Part shown: positions 15,513-24,853 of the stretch, piece after piece
Position numbering within the stretch: the stretch's first letter is position 1
Layout: each line of letters starts with the position of its first letter
From: Bradyrhizobium arachidis
Lineage (GTDB): Bacteria > Pseudomonadota > Alphaproteobacteria > Rhizobiales > Xanthobacteraceae
NCBI RefSeq assembly: GCF_015291705.1
Contig: NZ_CP030050.1
Location: 1,116,001-1,180,000, forward strand
DNA: 64,000 bases
Direction: 5' to 3'
The notes under the pieces: model-generated
Told to the model about the DNA's origin: nothing
Database searches by the model: none
The model's input: only the letters and a program-made list of their open reading frames with translations
Program-made: the position numbers and the translations under genes

Positions 15513-16550
15513 TCAGAACTTCGTAATCGGCTTCCCGTCCGCGCCGACCAGCGTCGACGGCGCCTCGCCGAACACCAGGCTATCAGGCTGAAACTTGATC
15601 GTCTTGCCGCCCTCGACGAAGTCGGCGAAATTACGCGGCGTCGCCGAGTGCACGCCATTGTCCAGGAAGTCGGTGGTCTCGTAGCAGGTGTCGGGCTTGC
15701 CGCCGGATCCTTTGCTCAGGAATTTCTGGAAATTCTGGCTCGTCACCTTGGCCTTCTTGCGGGCCGACCAGTTGGTGTAGCGGCGGTAGAGCTTTGGCAG
15801 GATTACCGGGCCTTTGTCGGTTGCGAGCACATCGATCTCGCCCTTCTTGGGCTCGCGCAGGTCGAAGTCGAAGGCGCCGATCGTCTTGGCGAGATGTTTC
15901 CACACCAGCAGCTTCTTTGCTCGCGCGGTCTTGGCCAGCGCCAGGAAGGCCTTGATCTCGTCGTCGTTCATCGACGAGTAAAAAGTCGGATAGGCAAAAC
16001 CCTGCTCGACCAGCCAGTGGTTGATGTCGACCTTGTTGCCGCCGACCGTCACCTCGATGTCGCCGACCAGCCGGCCATAGGTGTCGAACACCTCGTTCGG
16101 CGCATCCACATGGGTGAACACCCGGCAGGCCAGCGCCGATTCGCCGGGACCGCTGAGGAAATCATGCAGCGCCTTGCTCGCGGTGGCGCCGAGGAATTGC
16201 CGGTAGGAATGGGTGACCTCGTGATAGGCCTGCTTCTTGGCATCGGTGAGCCCCTTCTTCTCGGCGGTCGAGAGCGGTGACGGCATATAGTGCAGCTCGG
16301 GCGCATCGATGCCCTGCAGGCGAATCGTGAGCTTGCCGTTCTTGATCGGGGGTGTCGAGGTGCGGCCCTTGACCTTGGCGTTGTCGAAGACGTGGGTCGG
16401 ATGGAATGGCGCCGTGTCGCTCTTGCGGAAGCGGATCGCGTCGGGCGCGACGTTCACGATCACCTTTGTGGTGTCGGCGTCCGACCGGCCCTCCGGCCAG
16501 AACTGGCTGACATCGATGGTGCCTTCGACTTCCAGCAGTCCAACGGGCAT
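15513..16550 (-). CDS. Thermonuclease (SNase)-like protein
   Basis: A 345-residue protein with a staphylococcal-nuclease-like OB fold: KLTIRLQGIDAPELHY (residues ~68-83) carries the R-x-x-G-x-D-x-P motif. DTYGRLVGDIEV and HWLVEQGFAYPTFYS match the later strands and the W-x-x-x-x-G-x-A motif. The C-terminal 100 residues (RRYTNWSARKKAKVTSQNFQ, then ..FLDNGVHSATPRNF) are an added module I cannot name. GGAGGAG precedes ATG 16550, so the long upstream frame is excluded. There is no clear signal peptide. Function is presumably phosphodiesterase activity, but catalytic Arg positions were not verified. Confidence 0.75.
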   Translation of the reverse strand: MPVGLLEVEGTIDVSQFWPEGRSDADTTKVIVNVAPDAIRFRKSDTAPFHPTHVFDNAKVKGRTSTPPIKNGKLTIRLQGIDAPELHYMPSPLSTAEKKGLTDAKKQAYHEVTHSYRQFLGATASKALHDFLSGPGESALACRVFTHVDAPNEVFDTYGRLVGDIEVTVGGNKVDINHWLVEQGFAYPTFYSSMNDDEIKAFLALAKTARAKKLLVWKHLAKTIGAFDFDLREPKKGEIDVLATDKGPVILPKLYRRYTNWSARKKAKVTSQNFQKFLSKGSGGKPDTCYETTDFLDNGVHSATPRNFADFVEGGKTIKFQPDSLVFGEAPSTLVGADGKPITKF

Positions 16551-17045
16551 CGGCCGCTCCTCCCAACGAGCGCGTCGGCCGCTTCGACACGGCGACTCGT
16601 GCGCAATCAGAGATAGCGGATCATCTTCGTGCGACAGGCCCGTGACGGCGGATAGGACAGGCGCGACACGTTGTGGCGCGCAGCGCGCAGTCATTGCCTT
16701 TGCCAGAGGCGCAACAAAACTCGGGCCGGCAAAGTGCCGGCCCGCGCCAGGTCGAGAATGATGCCGTCGAAACGTGGCTACGTCCCGGAGGTCTCCTGCC
16801 GCGCCTCGACCGACCCCGCTCCGGGGCTGGCCGGCATCGTGGCGGCGGCCGCCGCTTGTGCGGCGCAAGGCGGAGGCCGCCGTGACGGCCGCGGGCCGCG
16901 CCCCACAAAATCCCTTGCGCGGGCGTCAAGGTCGGCTACCGTTGGTGCGCTAGCCGCAGGGTTAGGTGACGTTTTGATCACGATTTTTTAGCATCCGATT
17001 TTTCGGCGCCGCATTGGCGCGACGCCCAGCAAACGAGGCGGGGCC
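16551..17045. other. Intergenic gap of about 495 bases
   Basis: Between two divergent genes. It presumably holds promoters for both, but I see no gene, no strong palindrome and no RNA. The short frames on both strands lack protein-like features. Confidence 0.4.
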
Positions 17046-18251
17046 ATGATCGCACGGGACCAGTCAGCTCTGTTGGCGCCGGTCGAGCGCGACCTGCGGC
17101 TCGACCTGTTTCGCGGCATCGGGTTGTGGATGATCTTCCTCGACCACATTCCGCACGACGTCGTGGCGTGGCTGACCTTGCGCAATTACGGCTTCAGCGA
17201 CGCCGCCGAGTTCTTCGTCTTCATCTCGGGTTACCTCGTCGGCTGGATCTACGGGCCGATCGTCGCCGGCGGCTGGTTTCTCGCAGCGGTCAAGCGGCTG
17301 TGGCGGCGCGCGGCCGAGATGTACGTCGCGCACATCATGCTGTTCCTGTTGTTCACGGCGCAGATCGCCCGCACCGCGCGGCGCTTCGACAATCCGATGT
17401 ACGAGCACGAGTTCAACGTGTTCAATTTCCTCGCCCATCCGGACGAGCTGATCGGGCAGGCGATCCTGCTCAAGTACAAGCCGGTCAATCTCGACGTGCT
17501 GCCGCTCTACATCACGCTGGTGTTCGCCTCGCCCTTCATCGTCTGGTGCCTGGTGCGCCGGCCGAACCTGACGCTCGCCGCCTCCGTCGTGCTCTATCTG
17601 CTGTCGCGCTGGTTCGACTGGAACGTCGCCTCCTATCCGCCCGGCACGACCTGGTACTTCAACCCGTTCTGCTGGCAGCTGATGTTCGTGTTCGCGGCCT
17701 GGTGCGGCATCGGGCGGATCGAGAGGATCGCGACCCTGGTGTGGTCGAAGGCGGCGATGGCGCTGGCCGCGGCCTGGCTGCTGTTCGCACTGATGATCGT
17801 GATGACCTGGCACATCCCGGCGCTCGAGGCGATGGTCCCGAAATGGATGATCAAGCTGATCTACCCGATCGACAAGACCGACCTCGACATGCTGCGCTTC
17901 ACCCATTTCCTGGCGCTGGCGATCTGGGTGACGCATTTCATCTCGCGCAAATGGCGGGCGCTGCGTACGCCCTGGCTGCGCCCGGTGATCCTCTGCGGCC
18001 AGCACTCGCTGCCGATCTTCTGCCTGGGCGTGTTCCTGTCGTTCTCCGCGCACTGGATCCTGACCCAGTACACCAAGGGCGTCTGGGAGCAGCTCGCCGT
18101 TTCCGTCGTCGGCATCGTCATCATGGTCGGCGTGGCCTGGCTGCTCGACCGCGCCGAGCGGGTGCCCAACCTGTTCGTGAAGGTGACGGAGGTCGAGGAG
18201 GCCGACACCGCCCTGGACAGCGCGTCGGCCGCGACGCCCGCAGCCCGTTGA
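17046..18251 (+). CDS. opgC: OpgC-family membrane protein
   Basis: A 401-residue integral membrane protein with about ten helices. The opening RDLRLDLFRGIGLWMIFLDH, with IPHDVVAWLTLRNYGFSDAAEFFVFISGYLVGWIYG after it, is typical of OpgC, a relative of acyltransferase-3 proteins that adds succinyl (or similar) groups to osmoregulated periplasmic glucans. The conserved R-G-x-x-W-x-x-F-x-D-H segment contains the proposed catalytic His. It is followed by a small secreted DUF2059 protein gene. The start ATG 17046 gives the canonical N-terminus. Confidence 0.92.
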   Translation: MIARDQSALLAPVERDLRLDLFRGIGLWMIFLDHIPHDVVAWLTLRNYGFSDAAEFFVFISGYLVGWIYGPIVAGGWFLAAVKRLWRRAAEMYVAHIMLFLLFTAQIARTARRFDNPMYEHEFNVFNFLAHPDELIGQAILLKYKPVNLDVLPLYITLVFASPFIVWCLVRRPNLTLAASVVLYLLSRWFDWNVASYPPGTTWYFNPFCWQLMFVFAAWCGIGRIERIATLVWSKAAMALAAAWLLFALMIVMTWHIPALEAMVPKWMIKLIYPIDKTDLDMLRFTHFLALAIWVTHFISRKWRALRTPWLRPVILCGQHSLPIFCLGVFLSFSAHWILTQYTKGVWEQLAVSVVGIVIMVGVAWLLDRAERVPNLFVKVTEVEEADTALDSASAATPAAR

Positions 18252-18286
18252 TGCAATCGCCAGCCCGTATTCTCGTGGAGAGGGCC

Positions 18287-18775
18287 ATGTTCAGACCTGT
18301 GTTGACGATCGCCGGCGCCCTCCTGCTGCTGGCCTGCGGTGCCTTCGCGCAAGCGCCCTCGCCGGAGGCGATGAGCGCGGCGCGCAAGCTCGTGGTCACC
18401 TTGAGGATCGCGGATCAGTATCGCGCGCAGCTGCCGCAGCTGCTGCTCAAGCTCCGCCCCGTGGTCGCCCAGGACAGGCCAGAGATCGAGCGCGACTACG
18501 ACGCGCTGACGGCGCCGGGCTCGGAGATCTATGCTCCGTTCGTTGCGTCGATGATCGACCAGATCGCAGCGCTCTACGCGCAAAGTTTCACGGTGGACGA
18601 ACTGCGCCAGATCGAAGCCTTCTACGCCCAGCCTGCCGGCCAAAAATTTCTGGAGAAGTCGGATGCACTGGCGCAGGCGAGCGCCCAAGTCAGCCAGGAC
18701 GTCAGCCAGAAGGCCGCCGATGAGCTGAAGCAGCGCCTGATCGAGGCGCTGCGCCAGAAGGGCCACAAGCTCTGA
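18287..18775 (+). CDS. Secreted DUF2059-family protein
   Basis: A 162-residue exported protein: a signal peptide (MFRPVLTIAGALLLLACGAF, cleavage near AQA) followed by an all-helical DUF2059 domain (RKLVVTLRIADQYRAQLPQL...FTVDELRQIEAFYAQPAGQKFL). The function of DUF2059 is unknown. GGAGAGG before ATG 18287 and the position of the signal peptide decide this start; an ATG at 18251, overlapping the opgC stop, is the alternative and would add 12 residues before the signal. It is probably co-transcribed with opgC. Confidence 0.87.
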   Translation: MFRPVLTIAGALLLLACGAFAQAPSPEAMSAARKLVVTLRIADQYRAQLPQLLLKLRPVVAQDRPEIERDYDALTAPGSEIYAPFVASMIDQIAALYAQSFTVDELRQIEAFYAQPAGQKFLEKSDALAQASAQVSQDVSQKAADELKQRLIEALRQKGHKL

Positions 18776-18818
18776 ATGCGGGAGGGGCGCGCGCGAGGAT
18801 GTTACGCGCCCGCCTGTC

Positions 18819-20024
18819 TCACTTCACCAGCGGGCAGCCGCCGTCCTTCAGCGGCCGGAAGGCCTGGTCGGCCGGCACCTCGGCGAGCAGCTTGTAATAG
18901 TCCCACGGGCCCTTCGACTCCTCGGGCTTCTTCACCTGGAACAGGAACATGCTGTGCACCATGCGGCCGTCCTCGCGCAGGATGCCGTTGTCGGTGAAAG
19001 CATCCTTCACCGGCAGCTCGCGCATCTTGGCCATCACCGTCTTGGTGTCCTTGGTGCCGGCGGCCTGCACGGCCTTGAGGTAATGCAGCGTCGCGCTGTA
19101 GGTCGAGGCCTGGTTCATGGTCGGCATCCGCTTGACGCGCTCGAGAAAGCGCTTGCCGAAGGCGCGGGTCTTGTCGTTGAGATCCCAGTAATAGGCCTCG
19201 GTGATGATCAGGCCCTGCGCGAGCTTGAGCCCCAGGCTGTGGACGTCGGAGATGAACATCACGATTGCAGCGAGGTTCTGGCCGCCGGCGACGATGCCGA
19301 ACTCGCCGGCCTGCTTGATCGCGTTGATGGTATCGCCGCCGCCGTTGGCAAGCCCGATGATCTTGGCCTTGGAAGCCTGGGCCTGGAGCAGGAAGGAGGA
19401 GAAGTCCGCTGTGTTGAGCGGGTGCTTGACGCTGCCGAGCACCTTGCCGCCGGCCGCCTTCACGACGTCGCCGGTATCGCGCTCGATCGAATGGCCGAAC
19501 ACGTAGTCCGCGGTGAGGAAGAACCAGGTGTCGCCGCCGTTCTTGACGATGGCGCTGCCGACGGTGTGGGCGTTGGAGTAGGTGTCATAGGTCCAGTGCG
19601 CGGTGTAGGGCGAGCAGGACTTTCCGGTGATGTCGGAGCTCGCCGCGTCGGTGACGATCAGAACCTTCTCGTATTGCTTCGACAGCTCCATCACCGCGAG
19701 CGCGGTGGCGGATGTGGGCATGTCGATGATCATGTCGACGCCCTCGGTCTCCCACCATTTGCGCGCGATGGTGGAGGCGACGTCGGGCTTGTTGAGCACG
19801 TCGGCCGAGATCATGTCGATCGGCTTGCCGAACATCTGCCCACCGAAATCCTCGATCGCCATCTTGGTGGCTTCGACGTTCCCCTGGCCACCGATGTCGG
19901 AATAGACCGAGGAGAAGTCGGAGAGTACGCCGATCTTGAGCGGCGTCTGCTGGGCGGAGGCGGGAGCGATCAGGGCAGCCGACAGCAAGCCGGCCGCAGA
20001 CACGAGGGCTGCGATGGGTCTCAT
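18819..20024 (-). CDS. ABC transporter substrate-binding protein (Leu/Ile/Val-type)
   Basis: A 401-residue periplasmic binding protein of the type-1 (LivJ-like) fold: signal peptide MRPIAALVSAAGLLSAALIAPASA, then PLKIGVLSDFSSVYSDIGGQ, the canonical first strand. The subgroup (AIEDFGGQMFGKPIDMISAD, ...ADYVFGHSIERD) is the one usually annotated for branched-chain amino acids or aromatic/urea-like ligands; the ligand cannot be told. No permease is adjacent. It is divergent from a FadR-type regulator with paired operators and lies near acyl-CoA synthetase and dehydrogenase genes, so a carboxylic-acid ligand is plausible. Confidence 0.9.
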   Translation of the reverse strand: MRPIAALVSAAGLLSAALIAPASAQQTPLKIGVLSDFSSVYSDIGGQGNVEATKMAIEDFGGQMFGKPIDMISADVLNKPDVASTIARKWWETEGVDMIIDMPTSATALAVMELSKQYEKVLIVTDAASSDITGKSCSPYTAHWTYDTYSNAHTVGSAIVKNGGDTWFFLTADYVFGHSIERDTGDVVKAAGGKVLGSVKHPLNTADFSSFLLQAQASKAKIIGLANGGGDTINAIKQAGEFGIVAGGQNLAAIVMFISDVHSLGLKLAQGLIITEAYYWDLNDKTRAFGKRFLERVKRMPTMNQASTYSATLHYLKAVQAAGTKDTKTVMAKMRELPVKDAFTDNGILREDGRMVHSMFLFQVKKPEESKGPWDYYKLLAEVPADQAFRPLKDGGCPLVK

Positions 20025-20060
20025 GGGTCCGTTTCCTCTTGTGCGGGACTATTCTGTCCC

Positions 20061-20073
20061 TTTGTCCGACAAA
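20061..20073. promoter_or_regulatory. FadR/GntR operator copy 1
   Basis: TTTGTCCGACAAA, a perfect palindrome around a central base, 37 bases upstream of the binding-protein start. The same motif recurs at 20161. The layout and length fit GntR/FadR-type operators. Confidence 0.75.
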
Positions 20074-20160
20074 GTTAGAGCGGGGTTCTCGAGGAGTCAA
20101 TTTGCGGCACATGCGGCAGCAATGCCGCAGTTTGACGCGCTTCGGAGTTCAGTCCTATAG

Positions 20161-20173
20161 TTTGTCGGACAAT
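20161..20173. promoter_or_regulatory. FadR/GntR operator copy 2
   Basis: TTTGTCGGACAAT, the reverse complement of copy 1 with one end base changed. It lies 18 bases before the regulator's start codon and just after TATAG, where it could block its own promoter. Confidence 0.75.
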
Positions 20174-20190
20174 CGCCATTGGAGCCCAAA

Positions 20191-20958
20191 TTGCCTCTCG
20201 CGCCGCTCTTCCGTCCGATCGATGTCGCGCCGGCCTACCAGAAGGTCGCCGACGCCATCGAGCGCGAGATCGTCAATGGCCGCATCAAGCCGGGCGATCC
20301 CATCGGCACCGAGCACGACCTCGTGCGGCAGTTCGGCGTCAACCGCTCGACCATCCGCGAGGGCATCCGCGTGCTGGAGGAGGGCGGGCTGATCCGGCGC
20401 GATTCTTCGCGCCGCCTGCATGCCTGCCTGCCGCGTTACAGCAAGCTCGCAAGCCGCCTCAGCCGCGCGCTGGTTTTGCACGAGGTCACCTTTCGCGAGC
20501 TCTACGAGGCCTCGATGACGCTGGAGGTGGCGAGCATTGAAGGCGCGGTGGAGCGTGCGACGGAAGAGAACCTCGCCGAGCTTGACGACAACCTCGCGCG
20601 CAGCGAGGCGGTGGTCGGCAATCCCGCGACGCTGGCCGAATGCGATGCGGAATTCCACGTGCTAGTCGCAAAGGCCTCGCAGAACCGCGTGCTCCAGCTC
20701 GCGCGCGAGCCGGCGGCGCAATTGTTCTATCCGACCACCGAGATGATCGTGACGGGTGTGGCCGAAGGCGGCCCGCGCCTCGTCGCCGCGCACCGCCATC
20801 TCATCGACGCCATCCGCCGCCGCGACCGCGAGGCCGGCGTGCTGTGGACGCGCCGGCATTTGCAGGACTGGCGCCGAGGCTTCGAGAAGATCGCCTCGCT
20901 CGATCGGTCCGTCGAGCACATGTATATGGAGCACGCGCAGGCGGCCCGGCGCAGGTAG
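20191..20958 (+). CDS. FadR-type GntR-family regulator
   Basis: A 255-residue regulator: a winged helix near the N-terminus (YQKVADAIEREIVNGRIKPG, then LVRQFGVNRSTIREGIRVLEEGGLI) and an all-helical FCD ligand domain from ~85, with the metal-binding pattern D-x-x-x-H (AECDAEFHVLVAKAS) and later His residues (VAAHRHLIDAI). The start is TTG 20191, because GGAG (20181-20184) sits 6 bases before it; a TTG at 20179 would overlap that site. Two TTTGTC-S-GACAAA operators flank the divergent promoters, so it probably represses both itself and the binding-protein gene. Confidence 0.92.
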   Translation: MPLAPLFRPIDVAPAYQKVADAIEREIVNGRIKPGDPIGTEHDLVRQFGVNRSTIREGIRVLEEGGLIRRDSSRRLHACLPRYSKLASRLSRALVLHEVTFRELYEASMTLEVASIEGAVERATEENLAELDDNLARSEAVVGNPATLAECDAEFHVLVAKASQNRVLQLAREPAAQLFYPTTEMIVTGVAEGGPRLVAAHRHLIDAIRRRDREAGVLWTRRHLQDWRRGFEKIASLDRSVEHMYMEHAQAARRR

Positions 20959-20962
20959 CGCC

Positions 20963-21007
20963 GCATGATCCGGAAAAGTGTGAAGCGGTTTTCCGACAAG
21001 ATCATGC
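20963..21007. repeat. 45-bp palindromic dispersed repeat, copy A
   Basis: GCATGATCCGGAAAAGTG ... GATCATGC: an imperfect palindrome (GGAAAA/TTTTCC core within GCATGATC/GATCATGC ends). A second copy is at 58913-58957 with 4 differences. This is a familiar intergenic element of Bradyrhizobium genomes, between genes and non-coding. Confidence 0.85.
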
Positions 21008-21074
21008 GCAAAAAAGAAGACGCAAGATTTCAGACAAGAAATCCAAAAGATAAAGTCATCATACGGAGGGACAC

Positions 21075-22688
21075 ATGACCGGCGACACCACAGCCACCAT
21101 CGCGAAAGCGCGCGAGCATTCCATTGGCGATCTCTTGCGCCGCTCGGCGGGCCGCGAGCCGGACAAGCTCGCAGTGAGCTGCGGCAGCGTGAGCTGGACC
21201 TTCGCCGAGATGGACGCGATCTGCAACCGGCTCGGTCGCGGCCTGCTCGGGCTCGGCGTCAAGAAGGGCGACCGTCTCGCGGTGCTCTCGCGCAACTCGC
21301 ATGCCTTTGCTGCGCTGCGCTTCGCCGTGGCGCGGATCGGTGCCGTCCTGGTGCCGATCAACTTCATGCTCAATCCGGACGAGATCAACTTCATCCTCAA
21401 GAGCTCCGGCGCCAAGCTGCTCGCCACCGGCCCTGACTTCGTCGAGCCCGCGAAGGCCGCAAGCGCGAAGGATTGCGCGGTCGAGAAGATGATCTGGCTG
21501 CCGGGCGAGGATCCCGCCACGGCGCCCGCCGGCCTCACCACCTTCGACGATCTTCTCGATGCCGACGGCTCGTTCCTGGAGGCGTCAGTCGACAGCCGCG
21601 ATCTCGCGCAGATCGTCTACACCAGCGGCACGGAGTCGCTGCCCAAGGGCGCGATGCTGACCCATGAAGCGGTCATGTGGCAGTATGTCAGCTGCATCAT
21701 CGATGGCGGCATGAGCGTGGACGACAAGTTCCTGCACGCGCTGCCGCTCTATCATTGCGCCCAGCTCGACGTGTTCCTCGGGCCGCAAATCTATCTCGGC
21801 GCTTCCGGCGTCATCACGGGCAAGCCGACCGCCGACAACATCCTGGCGCTGATCGAGGCCCACAAGATCACCTCCTTCTTCGCGCCGCCGACGATCTGGA
21901 TCGCGATGCTGCGCTCGTCGAATTTCGACAAGACCGATCTGTCGACGCTGCAGAAGGGATACTACGGCGCCTCGATCATGCCGGTGGAAGTGCTGCTCGA
22001 GCTCCAGCGCCGCCTGCCCAACGTCAAGTTCTGGAATTTCTACGGCCAGACCGAGATCGCGCCGCTCGCAACCGTGCTGCGGCCGGAGGACCAGCTCCGC
22101 AAGGCGGGCTCGGCCGGCAAGCCCGTGCTCAACGTCGAGACGCGCGTCGTCAACACGGCGATGGAGGACGTCAAGGTCGGCGAAGTCGGCGAGATCGTGC
22201 ACCGCTCGCCGCATCTGCTCTCCGGCTATTACAACGATCCCGTCAAGACCGCGGCGGCGTTCAGCGGCGGCTGGTTTCACTCCGGCGATCTCGCCACCGT
22301 CGATGACGAGGGCCACATCACCGTGGTCGATCGCGTCAAGGACATGATCAAGACCGGTGGTGAGAATGTCGCGAGCCGCGAGGTCGAGGAGATGGTCTAT
22401 CGCATCCCTGAGGTCTCCGAGGTCGCCGTCGTCGGCCTGCCCGATCCGCGCTGGATCGAGGCCGTCACCGCCATCGTCGTGGTCAAGGCCGGCGAGACGC
22501 TGGATGAAGAGTCCGTCATCAAGCACTGTGCCGGCCAGATGGCGCATTTCAAGGTGCCCAAGCGCGTGATCTTCGTGGATGCCTTGCCGAAAAATCCGAG
22601 CGGCAAGCTGCTCAAGCGCGAGCTGCGCCAGCGCTTCGTCGGCGGCGAGACCCTCGACAAGGCCGTCCAGAAGAGTTTTGGCGCCTGA
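21075..22688 (+). CDS. AMP-forming acyl-CoA synthetase (FadD-like)
   Basis: A 537-residue adenylate-forming enzyme that would activate a fatty or aromatic acid to its CoA thioester. The P-loop-like A3 motif YTSGTESLPKGAMLTH is at residues 182-197. FYGQTEIAP near 327 is A5, SGYYNDPVKTAAAF...WFHSGDLA is A7, and the hinge and signature DRVKDMIKTGGENVASREVEE follow. The catalytic Lys lies in NPSGKLLKREL (A10) near 515. A strong GGAGGG is before the ATG. It follows the FadR-type regulator by 116 bases (with a palindromic repeat between) and precedes an alcohol-dehydrogenase-type gene by 15 bases, forming an operon. Chain length or aromatic specificity cannot be told. Confidence 0.93.
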   Translation: MTGDTTATIAKAREHSIGDLLRRSAGREPDKLAVSCGSVSWTFAEMDAICNRLGRGLLGLGVKKGDRLAVLSRNSHAFAALRFAVARIGAVLVPINFMLNPDEINFILKSSGAKLLATGPDFVEPAKAASAKDCAVEKMIWLPGEDPATAPAGLTTFDDLLDADGSFLEASVDSRDLAQIVYTSGTESLPKGAMLTHEAVMWQYVSCIIDGGMSVDDKFLHALPLYHCAQLDVFLGPQIYLGASGVITGKPTADNILALIEAHKITSFFAPPTIWIAMLRSSNFDKTDLSTLQKGYYGASIMPVEVLLELQRRLPNVKFWNFYGQTEIAPLATVLRPEDQLRKAGSAGKPVLNVETRVVNTAMEDVKVGEVGEIVHRSPHLLSGYYNDPVKTAAAFSGGWFHSGDLATVDDEGHITVVDRVKDMIKTGGENVASREVEEMVYRIPEVSEVAVVGLPDPRWIEAVTAIVVVKAGETLDEESVIKHCAGQMAHFKVPKRVIFVDALPKNPSGKLLKRELRQRFVGGETLDKAVQKSFGA

Positions 22689-22703
22689 GGCGGAGCGCGT
22701 CCC

Positions 22704-23711
22704 ATGAAAGCCTGGCAGGTCGCGCGCGACTGGTCGATCGAGGGGATGGAACTGGTTGATCTGCCCGAGCCGACGCCAGGCCCGGGCCAGGTCGCGGTGC
22801 GGATAAAGGCGGCGTCGCTGAACTATCGCGATTTGCTCACGATCCAGGGCAAGGGCGGCGTCAGCAGATTGCCGCTGATCCCGTTCTCGGATGGTGCCGG
22901 TGAAGTCCTTGCCGCCGGCGAGGGCGTTACACGCGTCGCAGTCGGCGATCGGGTCTGCCCGATGTTCTTCCAGTCCTGGATCGACGGGAAGGTCTCGGCG
23001 ACCAGCCGCCGTTATGCGCTCGGCGGCACGCGGCCAGGCGTGTTGCAGGAGGTGATGGTGCTCGACGCCGAAGGCGTGAGCCGGATCCCTTCGCACCTCT
23101 CATTCCAGGAGGCGGCGACGCTGCCCTGCGCCGGGCTCACCGCCTGGCGCGCGCTTTTCGAGGAAGCAAAGGTGCAGCCCGGCGACACCGTGCTGGTGCA
23201 AGGCACCGGTGGTGTGTCGATCTTCGCGCTGCAATTCGCAAAGCTCGCCGGTGCCAGCGTGATCGTGACGTCGTCGAGCGACGAGAAGCTCGAACGCGCC
23301 AGGGCGCTCGGCGCCGACTACACCATCAACTATCGGTCGGTGCCTGAGTGGGGCAAGGCGGCTTCGGAGTGGACCGGCGGCGGCGTCGACCATGTCGTCG
23401 AGGTCGGCGGCAAGGATACGTTTGCGCAGTCGCTGGAGACGGCGCGTGTCGGCGGCACCATTCTGGTGATCGGGGTGCTCTCCGGCTTCTCGCAGCAGAT
23501 CGCGATCCCGAGCCTGTTCTCCAAGAACCTGCACGTCATCGGCCTGTCCGTCGGCAGCCGCCGCATGTTCGAGGGAATGACCGCCGCGATCGGCCACAAC
23601 GGCATGAAGCCGGTGATCGATCGCGTGTTCGGTTTTGATGCCGTGCCGGATGCGCTGCGTTTGATGCAGCAGGGCGGACATTTCGGCAAGATCGTGATCG
23701 AGTTCGCCTAA
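22704..23711 (+). CDS. Zinc-type alcohol dehydrogenase-like (MDR) oxidoreductase
   Basis: A 335-residue medium-chain dehydrogenase/reductase: GroES-like N-domain (PGPGQVAVRIKAASLNYRDL) and Rossmann domain with GTGGVSIFALQFAKLAGASV (residues ~168-187). The Y-R-D-L motif with no Cys/His zinc ligands nearby suggests a zinc-free quinone-reductase/enoyl-reductase-like member. It lies 15 bases after the acyl-CoA synthetase, so the pair probably works on one substrate. It converges with the AraC gene, overlapping it by 4 bases. The actual substrate is unknown. Confidence 0.9.
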   Translation: MKAWQVARDWSIEGMELVDLPEPTPGPGQVAVRIKAASLNYRDLLTIQGKGGVSRLPLIPFSDGAGEVLAAGEGVTRVAVGDRVCPMFFQSWIDGKVSATSRRYALGGTRPGVLQEVMVLDAEGVSRIPSHLSFQEAATLPCAGLTAWRALFEEAKVQPGDTVLVQGTGGVSIFALQFAKLAGASVIVTSSSDEKLERARALGADYTINYRSVPEWGKAASEWTGGGVDHVVEVGGKDTFAQSLETARVGGTILVIGVLSGFSQQIAIPSLFSKNLHVIGLSVGSRRMFEGMTAAIGHNGMKPVIDRVFGFDAVPDALRLMQQGGHFGKIVIEFA

Positions 23712-24658
23712 TTGGCCTCTCCGGCCAACTTCCTGACGTCGTCCGGCGTCCGTCCGAAGCGGCGGCGGAATGCGCGATGGAAGTAGGAAACGTCGTGAAA
23801 GCCGGCGAGATGCGCGATCTCGATGATCTTGCGGGTGCGCAGGTTGGGATTGCGGAGCAGCCCCTCGGCGCGCAGCAACCGCTGCTCCAGCACGAAGCCG
23901 CTATAGGTGATGCCGGCCTGCTCGAACAGCAGCTGGATCGTGCGCGGGCTGACCCGGTGCGCAGCTGAAAGCACGGTGAGCGACAGCGCGGGATTGTCCA
24001 GCTGCGCGAGGATGTCGGATTTGAGGGTTTCGAGGCGCGCCGCCGCAAGGCCGCGCATGCGCGCTTCCTCGGCGACATCGCCGCGCGCGCCGATCATCAG
24101 CACGGCGAGGTCGAACAGATGCTGCGAGACCGCGTCGAGCTCCGCGGGCGCGAGCTTGTCGGCATACACATGCGCGAGGTCGTAATAGCGCAGGAACATC
24201 GACGTGATCGGATTGGCTCCGGGGATCGACTGCGCAATCAGGTCCTCGGCATTCGGGCACGCGCGCAGCAGCGCTTTGCGCGGCAGCAGCGCGGTCTGGA
24301 AATTGCCGTGCGCCGTCTGGGTGATGTAGGCGCCCTTGATCGAGGGATCGCCGATGGTGATGTCGCCGGCGGCAACCTCCAGCGGGCGCCGTCCCATGGT
24401 GCCGCTCAGCGCCGAATTGGGCGACATCGTGATCACCAATTCGTCGTTTGTCCCCAGCGACACGAACGACATCGGCGTGCCGAACGAGGCGGACAGCCTG
24501 AGACGAGGAAGCAACGCCGGCGCAATGGTCCGATGAACGCGTCCTTCCCCGATCGGAACGAAATCGACGTCCGCGACCTGACGGCAAAACTGCTCGCGCC
24601 ATCTTTCATAGGCCGGGCCATTCGGGTCGCCGTCGAATGAGAGTTGAGGCTGGATCAT
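23708..24658 (-). CDS. AraC-family regulator
   Basis: A 316-residue regulator with an AraC ligand-binding-like N-domain of the RipA/FeaR subtype (residues ~30-190) and two HTH motifs at the C-terminus (SLTVLSAAHRVSPRTIQLLF and KIIEIAHLAGFHDVSYFHRA), ending RRFGRTPDDVRKL. The start is ATG 24658, which opens the conserved MIQPQLSFDGDP; the upstream frame is not protein-like. It is convergent with the MDR gene. Target genes are not evident; the MFS gene on the far side of a 195-bp gap is the nearest candidate. Confidence 0.9.
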   Translation of the reverse strand: MIQPQLSFDGDPNGPAYERWREQFCRQVADVDFVPIGEGRVHRTIAPALLPRLRLSASFGTPMSFVSLGTNDELVITMSPNSALSGTMGRRPLEVAAGDITIGDPSIKGAYITQTAHGNFQTALLPRKALLRACPNAEDLIAQSIPGANPITSMFLRYYDLAHVYADKLAPAELDAVSQHLFDLAVLMIGARGDVAEEARMRGLAAARLETLKSDILAQLDNPALSLTVLSAAHRVSPRTIQLLFEQAGITYSGFVLEQRLLRAEGLLRNPNLRTRKIIEIAHLAGFHDVSYFHRAFRRRFGRTPDDVRKLAGEAN

Positions 24659-24853
24659 CGATCGGGATGGGCATGTTGATTGGCCAGTTGCGGCAGGTTG
24701 TATCGTCAGACGGATTCGCCGCAACGGCAAAAGCGCGGAGTTGCGTGATAAGCCACTCGCGATGACGTGCTGAGACCGCGACCTGGTGCCGCAGTCTGCT
24801 GTTCGCACGCATTGCCGCGCAGATTGTGCCGGGATTTCCCGCGACGATCGGTC

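Noticed and set aside
21585..23096. A 503-residue minus-strand open frame
   Set aside because: Antisense to the acyl-CoA synthetase and MDR genes; no protein-like motif.
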